DNA of 64,000 bases from assembly GCA_041300525.1 (NCBI GenBank), contig JBGLNJ010000001.1, positions 5,137,287-5,201,286 of the forward strand, written 5' to 3'. Within the stretch, counting starts at the first letter, position 1, and each line of letters starts with the position of its first letter. The position numbers and the translations under genes are program-made. Of the stretch, positions 54,224 through 62,345 are shown piece after piece. Below the pieces are notes generated by a model. The model was not told where the DNA came from. It ran no database searches and saw nothing but the letters and a program-made list of their open reading frames with translations. Origin of the DNA: JBGLNJ01 sp041300525. Lineage in GTDB: Bacteria > Chloroflexota > Anaerolineae > Fen-1058.

Positions 54224-54752
54224 CTTGCGCACGCAGCAGGTCATCGCGCATGAAACCGGCGTGACCAACACGATTGACCCGCTGGGCGGCTCGTTCTTTA
54301 TCGAGGCGATGACCGACCGGATGGAAAAACAGGCCTATGACTATTTCCGCCAGATTGATTCGTTCGGCGGCGTCATCAAGGCGATTGAAGCGGGCTTTTT
54401 CCAGCGCGAGATTGCCGAAGCGGCTTACCGTTACCAGCGTGAGATTGACAACCAGCGCCGCATCATGGTCGGCGTGAACGAGTACGTGGCGGACGATCCG
54501 ATCACCATTCCCATCCTGCAAATGGACCCGGACGGCGAGCGGCGGCAACTCGCGCGCCTGCAAGAACTGCGCCGCACGCGCGACAATGAAAAATTCCAGA
54601 GCACACTCGTCGCGCTGCGCGAGGCGGCCAAGGGCGCAGCCAACCTGATGCCGTTCATCCTCGACTCGGTCAGAGCGTATGCTACGCTGGGCGAAATCAC
54701 TGACGTGTTCCGAGAGGTGTTTGGGGTGTACCAGGAACCTGTAATCGTGTAA
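54222..54752 (+). pseudogene. methylmalonyl-CoA mutase large subunit, C-terminal part of the catalytic domain
   Basis: ALRTQQVIAHETGVTNTIDP, LGGSFFIEAMTD and the tail ITDVFREVFGVYQEP match the end of the barrel domain of methylmalonyl-CoA mutase (MutB/MeaA), which isomerises methylmalonyl-CoA and succinyl-CoA using B12. The first 350 or more residues are missing; it begins at the adapter. In split-subunit types the B12 domain is separate, so the stop may be natural. Confidence 0.85.
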
Positions 54753-54769
54753 AATAGTGAGACACGCCA

Positions 54770-55486
54770 ATGCGGCTTGATTACCTGCAATGGGATGACT
54801 GGAACATTGAGCATATTGCCGAACATGGGGTTGAGCCGGAAGAAGTCGAGTCCGCCTGTCACGCCAGACAAGTGTTGATGCGGCGCGCGGGCGTCACGCG
54901 CTACGGGCTGTCACGTTATCATGTCTATGGACAGACTGAAGAAGGGCGGCATCTCTTCATCGTGCTCGATCAAGCTCCCGACGGCTCTTACGTCGTCACG
55001 GCTCGGAACATGACCGAGAATGAAAAGCGACTTTTTCCGAAAGGCGCGAGGCAAGCGATGAATACCAAGCACATAGACCGAGAAGCTATCCGCCAGGCTA
55101 TCGCCGAGGAGGCAGCGCACTGGGATCAGACAGACACCAGCGATCTGATGGAACAAGAGACTGAATGGCTCACGCTAGAGTGGACACCGCGCGACGATCG
55201 CTGTGATCGCTGCGGAGCCAAGATGGAACTGCGCCAGATTGATCTGCACCTGTCCGACGGGCGTGTGACCCTGCATCGAGTGGGTTGGTACACCTGCCAC
55301 ACGCCAGGCTGCGGTCAGGCCCAACTCGCGCCGAGCATGGTCACGCTGGCCGATCAGATTGAATCGTTGGTGAAGCAAACATTGACAACCAACACTCCAA
55401 AATCAGTGCCGGTCCCTGCGCCCGTGCGCGAAAGCCGGGCCGTTTACGCCAAGCCGCCATCACCTTCGCCGAGAAAGCGAAAGTAA
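54770..55486 (+). CDS. BrnT-like toxin fused to a zinc-finger domain
   Basis: Residues 1-95 resemble BrnT (RelE-fold ribonuclease): WDDWNIEHIAEHGVEPEEVE, GRHLFIVLDQAPDGSYVVTA, MTENEKRLFPKG. At 97 an internal MNTKHIDREAIRQAIAEEA begins a second module with CDRCGAKMELRQIDLHLSDG and CHTPGCGQAQL, a four-Cys zinc site as in MqsA-like antitoxins. There is no stop between them, so toxin and apparent antitoxin are one chain of 238 residues, with a basic tail. Confidence 0.6.
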   Translation: MRLDYLQWDDWNIEHIAEHGVEPEEVESACHARQVLMRRAGVTRYGLSRYHVYGQTEEGRHLFIVLDQAPDGSYVVTARNMTENEKRLFPKGARQAMNTKHIDREAIRQAIAEEAAHWDQTDTSDLMEQETEWLTLEWTPRDDRCDRCGAKMELRQIDLHLSDGRVTLHRVGWYTCHTPGCGQAQLAPSMVTLADQIESLVKQTLTTNTPKSVPVPAPVRESRAVYAKPPSPSPRKRK

Positions 55487-55559
55487 GAGTCGTTTCCTGG
55501 TCTTGGCGATCTCACGCCTGATCGCTAACCACCGAGCACTGAGGGTGTCCGTCAAGTTT

Positions 55560-55615
55560 TTGCAGCCCGGCGACTGCAAGTCGCAGCAACAACAGCAAAA
55601 CCTGCCTTCGCAGGT
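55560..55615. repeat. two adjacent small hairpins
   Basis: GCGACT-GCA-AGTCGC at about 55570-55584 and AACCTGC-CTTC-GCAGGTT at about 55596-55613. They occupy the dnaX upstream region and belong to the same word family as other hairpins in the window. Confidence 0.5.
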
Positions 55616-55652
55616 TCAACACCCAGCCGACGAAGGTCGCGCAGGCAAACCC

Positions 55653-57263
55653 ATGTCACAAGCACTCTATCGCAAATGGCGACCGCAAACCTTTGACCAG
55701 GTGGTGGGCCAGGAACACATCACCGGCACACTGCGCCACGCGATTGCCGCCGGGCGCATCAGCCACGCCTACCTGTTCACCGGCCCGCGCGGCACGGGCA
55801 AGACGACGACCGCGCGCCTGCTGGCCAAAGCCGTCAACTGCACCGATCCTGACCCGGCCCAGCGCCCGTGCGACCACTGCGCCATTTGCAACGCCATCAC
55901 CGAAGGTCGCTTGCTCGATCTGGTGGAGCTCGACGCGGCCTCCAATCGCGGCATTGACGAGATCCGCGACTTGCGCGACAAGATTCACTTTTCCCCTGGC
56001 GAAGGCAAGTACAAAGTCTATATCATGGATGAAATCCACATGCTCACCGAGCCGGCGTTCAACGCGCTGCTCAAGACGTTGGAAGAGCCGCCGCCGCACG
56101 CCATCTTTGTATTGGCCACGACCGACCCCCAAAAGGTTCCCGCGACCATCGTCTCGCGCTGCCAGCGGTTCGACTTTCGCCGGTTAACGCTGGCCGAGAT
56201 CACGCAACGCTTGCGCGAGATCGTCGCCGACGAAGGGTTGAGCGCCGAAACGGATGCGTTGACCCTCATCGCGCGGCAGGCCACCGGCGCGATGCGCGAT
56301 GCGGAATCGCTGCTCGACCAACTCGCCTCGTCCGGCGGCGCGATCACGCTGGCGCAGGCGCAGAGCACGCTCGGCGCCGGGCCCATCGAGATCATCTCCG
56401 CCGTGGCCGAAGGCTTGGCCGACGCCGACGCGGCGCGCGGGCTGGACGCAATCAACCGCGCGCTGGATCGCGGCGCGGACGCGCGCCAGCTCGCGCGGCA
56501 GATCACCGAGCATCTGCGCCAGTTGATGCTGATGCAAGTCGGCGGCGACAAGCAAGCCGATATTCCCGCCGAACAGCGGCCGGCGATGGAGTCGCAAGCG
56601 GCGCGGCTGCCGGTAGCGCAACTTGTCCGCGCTATCAAATTGTTCAATCAAGCCGCCAGCGATCTGCGTTCGAGCTGGCAGCCACAACTCCCGCTCGAGC
56701 TGGCCTACGTCGAGGCCGTGATGGGCGAAAAGCAGACGAGCGGCGCAGCGGCAGGCAGCTCGACGCCATCGCGCGCTGATCGACCTGTTCCGCCGGTTGC
56801 GCCTCCGGCCTCGGCCGCGCCGCCACGCGCGACACATGCGCGCGCGACTTTATCCTCGGCTCCGGTCGCGCCCATCAAGCTGACTGAAAGCCATCTTCCG
56901 TCCGCACACGAAACGCATTTTGCGCCGGGAGCGGCGCTCTCCCTGGAAGTGATGCAGCAGCAATGGGATCACATTCTGGCAGTATTAAAGACGCATGGTG
57001 GCATGCCCGTCAAGGCGCTCTTGAGTTCGTGCAGGTTGGTCAACGTGGAAGGCAGCACGCTTGTGTTGAGTTGGCCGTCCGAGATTTTGCGCGGCAAGTA
57101 CGAAGACGTCAAAACCAAGCGGCTCGTCGAAGATATCATCAGCGAAGCCCTCGGCAGCCGCGTGATGACGCGCTGTGTCGTCGGCGCAAAAGCCAAGCCC
57201 GGCGACGACCCACTCGTGCAGGAAGCGATCAAGCTGGGTGGGCGCGTCGTCAACCCTTTGTAG
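55653..57263 (+). CDS. dnaX: DNA polymerase III subunit gamma/tau
   Basis: A 536-residue clamp-loader subunit. MSQALYRKWRPQTFDQVVGQ is the conserved start; Walker A GPRGTGKTT (44-52), a zinc module CTDPDPAQRPCDHCAIC, DEXX-type YIMDEIHML and sensor-1 FVLATTDPQKVPATIVSRCQ; domain III follows, then an Ala/Pro linker and a C-terminal tau-like domain. The upstream in-frame extension is not conserved. A hairpin overlaps the stop and ybaB follows. Confidence 0.95.
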   Translation: MSQALYRKWRPQTFDQVVGQEHITGTLRHAIAAGRISHAYLFTGPRGTGKTTTARLLAKAVNCTDPDPAQRPCDHCAICNAITEGRLLDLVELDAASNRGIDEIRDLRDKIHFSPGEGKYKVYIMDEIHMLTEPAFNALLKTLEEPPPHAIFVLATTDPQKVPATIVSRCQRFDFRRLTLAEITQRLREIVADEGLSAETDALTLIARQATGAMRDAESLLDQLASSGGAITLAQAQSTLGAGPIEIISAVAEGLADADAARGLDAINRALDRGADARQLARQITEHLRQLMLMQVGGDKQADIPAEQRPAMESQAARLPVAQLVRAIKLFNQAASDLRSSWQPQLPLELAYVEAVMGEKQTSGAAAGSSTPSRADRPVPPVAPPASAAPPRATHARATLSSAPVAPIKLTESHLPSAHETHFAPGAALSLEVMQQQWDHILAVLKTHGGMPVKALLSSCRLVNVEGSTLVLSWPSEILRGKYEDVKTKRLVEDIISEALGSRVMTRCVVGAKAKPGDDPLVQEAIKLGGRVVNPL

Positions 57264-57286
57264 GGCAAGATGCCATCTTGCCCTAC
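57260..57286. repeat. perfect 12-bp hairpin, GTAGGRCAAG family
   Basis: GTAGGGCAAGAT, loop GCC, then the exact complement; it overlaps the TAG of dnaX. Sister copy at 14469-14497. Confidence 0.75.
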
Positions 57287-57305
57287 GTTAGACATGAGGT
57301 AAACC

Positions 57306-57608
57306 ATGAGCAAATTTCGAGGTGGCGGACGTCCGATGGGTGGGCCGCAAATGGGCGGCGGTGGAATGATGAAGCAGCTTCAAAAGCTGCAAGAAGAAAT
57401 GGTCAAAACGCAAGAGGCCTTGGCCGAAGAAACGCTGACGGTGACCGCCGGCGGCGGCGCGGTGACCATCGTCATCACCGGCAACCAGAGAATAAAGTCC
57501 ATCGCACTCAAGCCCGAGATCGTGAACCCGCAGGATTTGGAGATGCTGCAAGACCTGATCGTGGCTGCCGTCAACGAAGCGATCGAGGCCAGCCAGACCC
57601 ATGCGGCC
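57306..57608 (+). pseudogene. ybaB: YbaB/EbfC nucleoid-associated protein, 3' end lost
   Basis: A DNA-binding protein of the YbaB/EbfC type, usually encoded directly after dnaX as here. Core: MMKQLQKLQEEMVKTQEALA, VTAGGGAVTIVITGNQRIKS and LEMLQDLIVAAVNEAIEASQ. The last 10-15 residues are replaced at about 57608 by an antisense pilin fragment. Confidence 0.85.
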
Positions 57609-57735
57609 AAGCGAGCAACATCGCGGCGAGGATGGCGATGATGGCGATCACCACAAGCAACTCGATCAGGGTGAATCCGCCGAGCACATTCTGCGGATTG
57701 TTGGTGCGGTTCGGATTTTGGCTGCAACGCTTCAT
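57609..57735 (-). pseudogene. prepilin-type protein, N-terminal fragment
   Basis: The minus frame from ATG 57735 reads MKRCSQNPNRTNNPQNVLGG then FTLIELLVVIAIIAILAAML, a type IV prepilin/type II pseudopilin leader with a Gly-Phe cleavage site and Glu at position 5. The style (long leader, AIIAILAAMLLPAL) is frequent in Planctomycetota and Verrucomicrobiota. It ends at the ybaB joint. Confidence 0.75.
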
Positions 57736-57846
57736 ACTGCTGGATTATCTGTAAAACAGTCCCCTAAAAACGGCTACTGACAGCGCACTGTTCTTTTGTG
57801 CTGAAATGCTGCTTGCAAAAAAGGCCTACGGCGAAACCAACACCCG

Positions 57847-57966
57847 TTATTGGACGGCGGCCATGTTGTTGCCAATCCCAATCATGATCACTGAGATGAG
57901 CAGCGTGATAATGCCCAGCCATAGGTAAACCCGCGTCCGGCGGTTCACGTGTGCCCATTCCTTCAA
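57847..57966 (-). pseudogene. C-terminal membrane fragment
   Basis: The minus frame reads RLKEWAHVNRRTRVYLWLGI, ITLLISVIMIGIGNNMAAVQ and stops at 57847. One membrane helix; family unknown. The upstream part is cut by the IS66 left end. Confidence 0.35.
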
Positions 57967-58027
57967 CCGTATCCGTGTTACTAAGGCCGTCTAGGCACAG
58001 CGCGGGGAGTTCTGCGAGAGTGGGGCA

Positions 58028-58351
58028 ATGCAGACTTCATCAACGGTTCGCAAGCGCCTGACCCCAGCGCAACGAGATAAAATTCTATCCACCTACCGAC
58101 GGAGCCGGCTTGCGCAACGCGAGTTTGCCAGCCAGGCGGGAATCGGTTTATCGACGCTTCAGCTTTGGCTTCGAAAAGCTGCTGCTCCGCCCGCCGGCCC
58201 GACCGCCTTTGTCCAAGTTCCCAATTTGCTGGCGCAAGCTCCCGCTGCCGCTGTTTATCGGCTGCACCTGGCGGGCGGGATGATTTTGGAAATTGGCTCC
58301 GGCTTTGAGGCCGAGCAACTCAGCGCGTTGCTGCAACTGCTCCGGGCTTGA
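58028..58351 (+). CDS. tnpA: IS66 accessory protein TnpA
   Basis: A 107-residue protein with an HTH (LTPAQRDKILSTYRRSRLAQ, EFASQAGIGLSTLQLWLRK) and a C-terminal LHLAGGMILEIGSGFEAEQL, matching IS66 ORF1. It overlaps tnpB by a few bases. Confidence 0.85.
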   Translation: MQTSSTVRKRLTPAQRDKILSTYRRSRLAQREFASQAGIGLSTLQLWLRKAAAPPAGPTAFVQVPNLLAQAPAAAVYRLHLAGGMILEIGSGFEAEQLSALLQLLRA

Positions 58352-58612
58352 TGCTCTCGCTCAGTCCGGCGACGCGGATTTATCTGGCTGCCGGGGCCAC
58401 TGATTTGCGCAAGGGCTTCGAGGGGTTGAGTGACTTGGTGAGCCACCAATTCAAAGAGGATCCTTTGAGCGTCGGGGTTGCTTTGCCTGGCCCCAGACGG
58501 CGACGAACGAAACGGGCGCCCTGCGGATTCTGGCCGAGGAGTTGACGCTGCTCTTGAGCGGCATCGACCTGGATCAGACCCGCCCGCGGCAGTGGTGGCG
58601 CAAAACGGCGTG
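58351..58612 (+). pseudogene. tnpB: IS66 accessory protein TnpB, internal deletion
   Basis: Starts MLSLSPATRIYLAAGATDLR, KGFEGLSDLVSHQFKEDPLS, then breaks at about 58472. A later frame gives RILAEELTLLLSGIDLDQTR, PRQWWRK, the normal C-terminus. The central FVFRNRRRD-type segment (about 150-200 bases) is missing. The first 100 bases are repeated in inverted orientation at 60288-60387. Confidence 0.75.
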
Positions 58613-58678
58613 AGGGGACGGAAAACAGTGTAAAACAGTGAAATAAGCATTGACGCTATATCTTATTATGTGTATAAG

Positions 58679-60226
58679 ATGAGCGCATTGACAACTCGAC
58701 CCCAAACACGGTCCGACCCCGCCCGCCAGGCCGTTGAAGACTTGCAGGCTGAAGTCGCCCGTTTGGGAAGAATCATCCAGCTCAAAGACGAGCAGATCAA
58801 ATTGCTGAACTTTCGCCTGTTCGGTCCCAAGAGTGAAAAACTCTCCAGTGCCCAGATTCCTTTGTTGCTCGCGGAGATCAGCCTCAGCGCCGGGGAAGTC
58901 GACACGGAAGCTGAACTGCCCCAGACACAAAAAGACAACCCGCTGCCCAAGGCCAAACCATCCCGCCCCAACCATCCGGGCCGCGAGAAGCTGGCTCCGC
59001 ATTTGGAACGACGCGAAGAAGTCATTGCCTGCCGTCCGCAAGATTGCCGTTGTTCCCAGTGTGGAGCCGAGCGTCCGGTGATCGGTTACGAGACGCGTGA
59101 AGAACTGGCCTGCGAGCCGGCGAAGTTCTGGGTGCGCGTCATCAAACGAGAAAAGCGTGGCTCGCATTGCCTGGAAGAACAAGGTGTGGTGACGGCGGCG
59201 GCCCCGGCGCAGATTGTTCCCAAGAGCAAACTGTCCAACGAGTTTGTGATCGAAGTGCTGGCGCAGAAGTATCAGCAGCATCTGCCGGTGTATCGGCAGT
59301 GCGCCACGCTGGCCGAGGATCACGATATCGAACTGAGCCGCAAGACGCTCACCGACGCGATTCTGGCGGCCGGAGCTTTGTTGGTCCCGGTGGTGCGAGC
59401 GCAACAGCGGGAGTTGCTGGCGGGCGGTTATGTGCAGGCCGACGAAACGACCATGCCTTGCCAGACCCCGGAAAAAACCGGTCGCAACCATCGGGCGTAT
59501 CTGTGGGAATACAGCGTGCCGGGCGGGGTGGTGGTTTTTGATTTTCGCATGGGACGCGGACGGGACGGGCCCAAGGAATTTCTCCAGGGCTTCCGCGGTA
59601 TATTGCAGAGCGATGGCTACGGGGCTTACGCGGATCTGGGAGCAGGCATCGTCTATGCGGGCTGTATGTCCCACGCGCGCCGTGAATTTGTGGATGCAGC
59701 TAAAGTGGCGCCGCACGACCCGTTGCCGGCCGAAGTGATCGCGCGGTTCGGGCAACTCTACGTCGTGGAGAGCCAGGCTCGTCAGGCGGCGTTGGGACCG
59801 GAGGCGCGCCGGGAGTTGCGCCAAACTCAGAGCGTGCCGGTGATGGCGTTGCTCAAGGAGCGGTTGGTGGCTATCCGGCAAGAGATCGCGCCGGGAGGGA
59901 CTTTGGCCAAAGCGTGCGACTACACCCTGGGACAATGGAGCCGGCTGGAAGAATATTTGCGGGACGGGCGAATTGAGATCGATAACAACTGGTGTGAAGG
60001 GGCGATTCGACCGCTGGCACTGGGACGGAAAAACTGGCTGCACATTGGCAGCGAGCAAGCCGGGCCAAAAGTCGCGGCCATCGCGTCGATCGTGGAGACG
60101 TGCCGGCGACTGGACATCCATTTGCGCAAGTATCTCAACGACGTGCTGCCCAGGCTGGGCCAGTGGCCGATCAACCGCGTGACCGAATTGACGCCCACGG
60201 CCTGGAAGGCAGCGCAGAAATCCTGA
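58679..60226 (+). CDS. tnpC: IS66-family transposase TnpC
   Basis: A transposase of about 515 residues: N-terminal leucine zipper/coiled coil (LQAEVARLGRIIQLKDEQIK), zinc-finger-like CSQCG region, and DDE core with VQADETTMPC, LQSDGYGAYAD and IEIDNNWCEGAIRPLALGRK. The start is ATG 58679 or GTG 58670. Intact. Confidence 0.95.
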   Translation: MSALTTRPQTRSDPARQAVEDLQAEVARLGRIIQLKDEQIKLLNFRLFGPKSEKLSSAQIPLLLAEISLSAGEVDTEAELPQTQKDNPLPKAKPSRPNHPGREKLAPHLERREEVIACRPQDCRCSQCGAERPVIGYETREELACEPAKFWVRVIKREKRGSHCLEEQGVVTAAAPAQIVPKSKLSNEFVIEVLAQKYQQHLPVYRQCATLAEDHDIELSRKTLTDAILAAGALLVPVVRAQQRELLAGGYVQADETTMPCQTPEKTGRNHRAYLWEYSVPGGVVVFDFRMGRGRDGPKEFLQGFRGILQSDGYGAYADLGAGIVYAGCMSHARREFVDAAKVAPHDPLPAEVIARFGQLYVVESQARQAALGPEARRELRQTQSVPVMALLKERLVAIRQEIAPGGTLAKACDYTLGQWSRLEEYLRDGRIEIDNNWCEGAIRPLALGRKNWLHIGSEQAGPKVAAIASIVETCRRLDIHLRKYLNDVLPRLGQWPINRVTELTPTAWKAAQKS

Positions 60227-60287
60227 CATTCCCCGCAGTTTACCCCAACGCCCTCACCCCTGCCCAGACGGGGTTAGTAATACGGAT

Positions 60288-60387
60288 ACGCTCAAAGGAT
60301 CCTCTTTGAATTGGTGGCTCACCAAGTCACTCAACCCCTCGAAGCCCTTGCGCAAATCAGTGGCCCCGGCAGCCAGATAAATCCGCG
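60288..60387 (-). repeat. inverted 100-bp copy of the tnpB start
   Basis: The complement of this stretch matches 58373-58472 over its whole length as far as I can compare by eye, ending at the same TTTGAGCGT where tnpB breaks. It lies immediately outside the right IS66 terminal repeat. Confidence 0.8.
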
Positions 60388-60517
60388 CGTGCCTGCCTTT
60401 GTGGGCACGGTTCGAAACGCCGAAGAGATTCAAGAGCTCATCCCCTCGATGGGCCTGAACGTGATCATCAACATCCTGACGCCAATGTTGGTCGGCATCG
60501 GGCTGCTGGTGCGATAA
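60388..60517 (+). pseudogene. membrane protein C-terminal fragment
   Basis: The frame reads VPAFVGTVRNAEEIQELIPS, MGLNVIINILTPMLVGIGLL, VR and stops at TAA. An amphipathic part then one membrane helix; family not recognised. No start codon. Confidence 0.35.
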
Positions 60518-60538
60518 ACGCTCAAGCGCGAGTAATGT

Positions 60539-60586
60539 CGAATGTCCGCTCCGCGTGACGAAGGACGAAAGACGAATGACGAAAGC
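60539..60586 (+). repeat. period-7 tract over a start codon
   Basis: CpG at 60552, 60559, 60566, 60573 and 60580 (units GGACGAA, AGACGAA). The ATG at 60576 and the alternative GTG at 60555 both lie inside the tract. Confidence 0.7.
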
Positions 60587-61274
60587 CAACTTTAACATTG
60601 CAGAGGGAATGCAAGGAGCGGTTTTGATTGGCGTCCACCTCGTGCTGGGGCCGCTGCTCCGACCCTGGCGCATCAAATGGGGCGCGACCGACGACAAGAT
60701 TCGCCGGACATTGCCCGGCGACGAGTTGGTTCCGCAGCCCAAGTGGTCGTACACTCAGGCCGTCACGATCCGCGCGCCAGCCGCCGAGGTCTGGCCCTGG
60801 CTGGCGCAGATCGGCCAGGGGCGCGGCGGATTCTATAGCTACGAATGGATCGAGAACCTGGTCGGCTGCGACATTCATAACGCGGATCGAATCATCCCCG
60901 AGTTCCAGAATCTCCACGTCGGAGATGGCGTGCAATTAGCCGCCATGATGCCTGGCATCCCCGTTGCTATCGTCGAGCCGGAGCGGGCGCTCGTGCTATA
61001 CTCCGACACGCGCGCCGGCGGCTCGCCAATCCCCACGCTCAAATCGCCGGGCGATTTTTGGGCCACCACCTGGGCGTTCTTTCTCGACGAAACCGGCGAT
61101 GGCGCCACGCGGTTGATCGCTCGATTCAAGAGCGATTACAACGATACCCTGCTGAACAAATTGATGTTTGGCCTGCCCATCCTGGAACCGATTAGCTCTT
61201 TGATGCAGCGAAAAATGTTGCTGGGCATTCAGCAAAGGGCAGAGATTGTGCAAGTCAGGGAGGCGTGTAGATGA
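60576..61274 (+). CDS. SRPBCC-family protein
   Basis: A 232-residue protein with one N-terminal hydrophobic segment (GAVLIGVHLVLGPLLRPW) and a START/SRPBCC-like fold: WSYTQAVTIRAPAAEVWPWL, AQIGQGRGGFYSYEWIENL, GCDIHN and VLYSDTRAGG. These proteins bind hydrophobic ligands; the ligand is not evident. The start is ATG 60576 or GTG 60555, both in the heptamer tract, whose AAGGA words may serve as ribosome site. Confidence 0.7.
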   Translation: MTKANFNIAEGMQGAVLIGVHLVLGPLLRPWRIKWGATDDKIRRTLPGDELVPQPKWSYTQAVTIRAPAAEVWPWLAQIGQGRGGFYSYEWIENLVGCDIHNADRIIPEFQNLHVGDGVQLAAMMPGIPVAIVEPERALVLYSDTRAGGSPIPTLKSPGDFWATTWAFFLDETGDGATRLIARFKSDYNDTLLNKLMFGLPILEPISSLMQRKMLLGIQQRAEIVQVREACR

Positions 61275-61335
61275 TCAGGCGCCGCCCGATTGGACAATGT
61301 ACGAACGGACAGGCACATGGATGTCCGTTGGAACG

Positions 61336-61364
61336 ATGACAAACTAACCGTGGCACGCTATACT
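61336..61364 (+). promoter_or_regulatory. promoter of the ABC exporter operon
   Basis: ATGACA (61336-61341), 17 bases, TATACT (61359-61364): one mismatch in each box. Start near 61371, about 20 bases before the ATPase gene. Confidence 0.6.
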
Positions 61365-61390
61365 GAGAGAAATCGAATTCGGTGCAAACG

Positions 61391-62338
61391 ATGAACACGG
61401 ATCCTATAGCCATTCAAGTAACAAACCTGCACAGAGCCTTTGGCGAAATCAAGGCCGTGCAGGGTGTCAGTTTCGACGTTCAGCCGGGCGAGATCTTTGG
61501 GCTGCTCGGCCCCAATGGCGCGGGCAAGACCACGACCATTTCCATGCTCGCTACCCTGTTGCGCCCTGATGAAGGCGACGCTTTTGTGATGGGCCATTCC
61601 ATCCGGCGCGACCCGATGGCCGTCAAATCCGTGCTGGGTATGGTGCCGCAAGAGATCGCCTTGTACGAAGACCTCTCTGCCCGTGAGAACCTGACCTTTT
61701 GGGGCAAGATGTACGGCTTGCGCGGGGCAAGGCTGCGCCAGCGGGTTAACGCGGTGTTGGGGCTTATCGGCCTGAGCGATCGCGCCAACGGTCGCGTGGG
61801 AACCTTCTCGGGTGGAATGAAGCGCCGCGTCAACATCGGCGTGGCCCTGCTTCACAAACCGCAAGTCATCTACATGGACGAGCCGACGGCGGGCATTGAT
61901 CCCCAATCGCGGCGCAATATCCTGGACAGCGTGGTGACGCTCAAGAACCAGGGCATGACCGTGCTCTACACCACCCATTACATGGAAGAAGCCCAGGAAC
62001 TCTGCAACCACATCGCCATCATGGATCATGGACGAGTCATGGCCTGCGGCACACACGAAGAACTGGTGCGACTGGTCGGGGAGCAGACGCGCATTGACCT
62101 GACGCTCAACGTGGAAGCAGACCGCGTGCTAGAGACCTGGCAGACCGTCGAGGGCGTCTCGCGTGTCTCGACAGAGAACGGCCAGATCACTGTGCTGGTC
62201 GAAGATAGCAACACAGTTTTGCCACGCCTGTTCGAGGCAGCCACACGTCTCTCCGCTCGCATCACGTCGGTGGACATCCGCGAGCCGAACCTGGAGGCAG
62301 TGTTCCTGCACCTGACCGGAAGGGCGTTGCGAGATTAG
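61391..62338 (+). CDS. ABC transporter ATP-binding protein (DrrA-like)
   Basis: A 315-residue ATPase: Walker A GPNGAGKTT (40-48), signature FSGGMKRRVN, Walker B VIYMDEPTAGIDPQSRR, H-loop TTHYMEEAQELC, and a C-terminal domain of about 90 residues as in DrrA/NatA exporters. ATG 61391 is used; GTG 61382 is possible. It is followed by two ABC-2 permease genes, so it powers a heteromeric exporter for drugs, lipids or similar substrates. Confidence 0.9.
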   Translation: MNTDPIAIQVTNLHRAFGEIKAVQGVSFDVQPGEIFGLLGPNGAGKTTTISMLATLLRPDEGDAFVMGHSIRRDPMAVKSVLGMVPQEIALYEDLSARENLTFWGKMYGLRGARLRQRVNAVLGLIGLSDRANGRVGTFSGGMKRRVNIGVALLHKPQVIYMDEPTAGIDPQSRRNILDSVVTLKNQGMTVLYTTHYMEEAQELCNHIAIMDHGRVMACGTHEELVRLVGEQTRIDLTLNVEADRVLETWQTVEGVSRVSTENGQITVLVEDSNTVLPRLFEAATRLSARITSVDIREPNLEAVFLHLTGRALRD

Positions 62339-62345
62339 GGATGAT

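Larger units (their letters stand above)
57975..60283 (+). mobile_element. IS66-family element with damaged tnpB
   Basis: Imperfect terminal repeats: GTGTTACTAAGGCCGTCTAGG on the left (shown to 20: GTGTTACTAAGGCCGTCTAG) and GTATTACTAACCCCGTCTGG as the complement of the right end. GTATCC flanks both ends in inverted orientation, so the true border may be six bases further out. It carries tnpA, a deleted tnpB and tnpC in the standard IS66 order. Confidence 0.65.

Noticed and set aside
4876..60586. Heptamer tracts as CRISPR arrays
   Set aside because: Units are 7 bases with no spacers; no cas gene is present.
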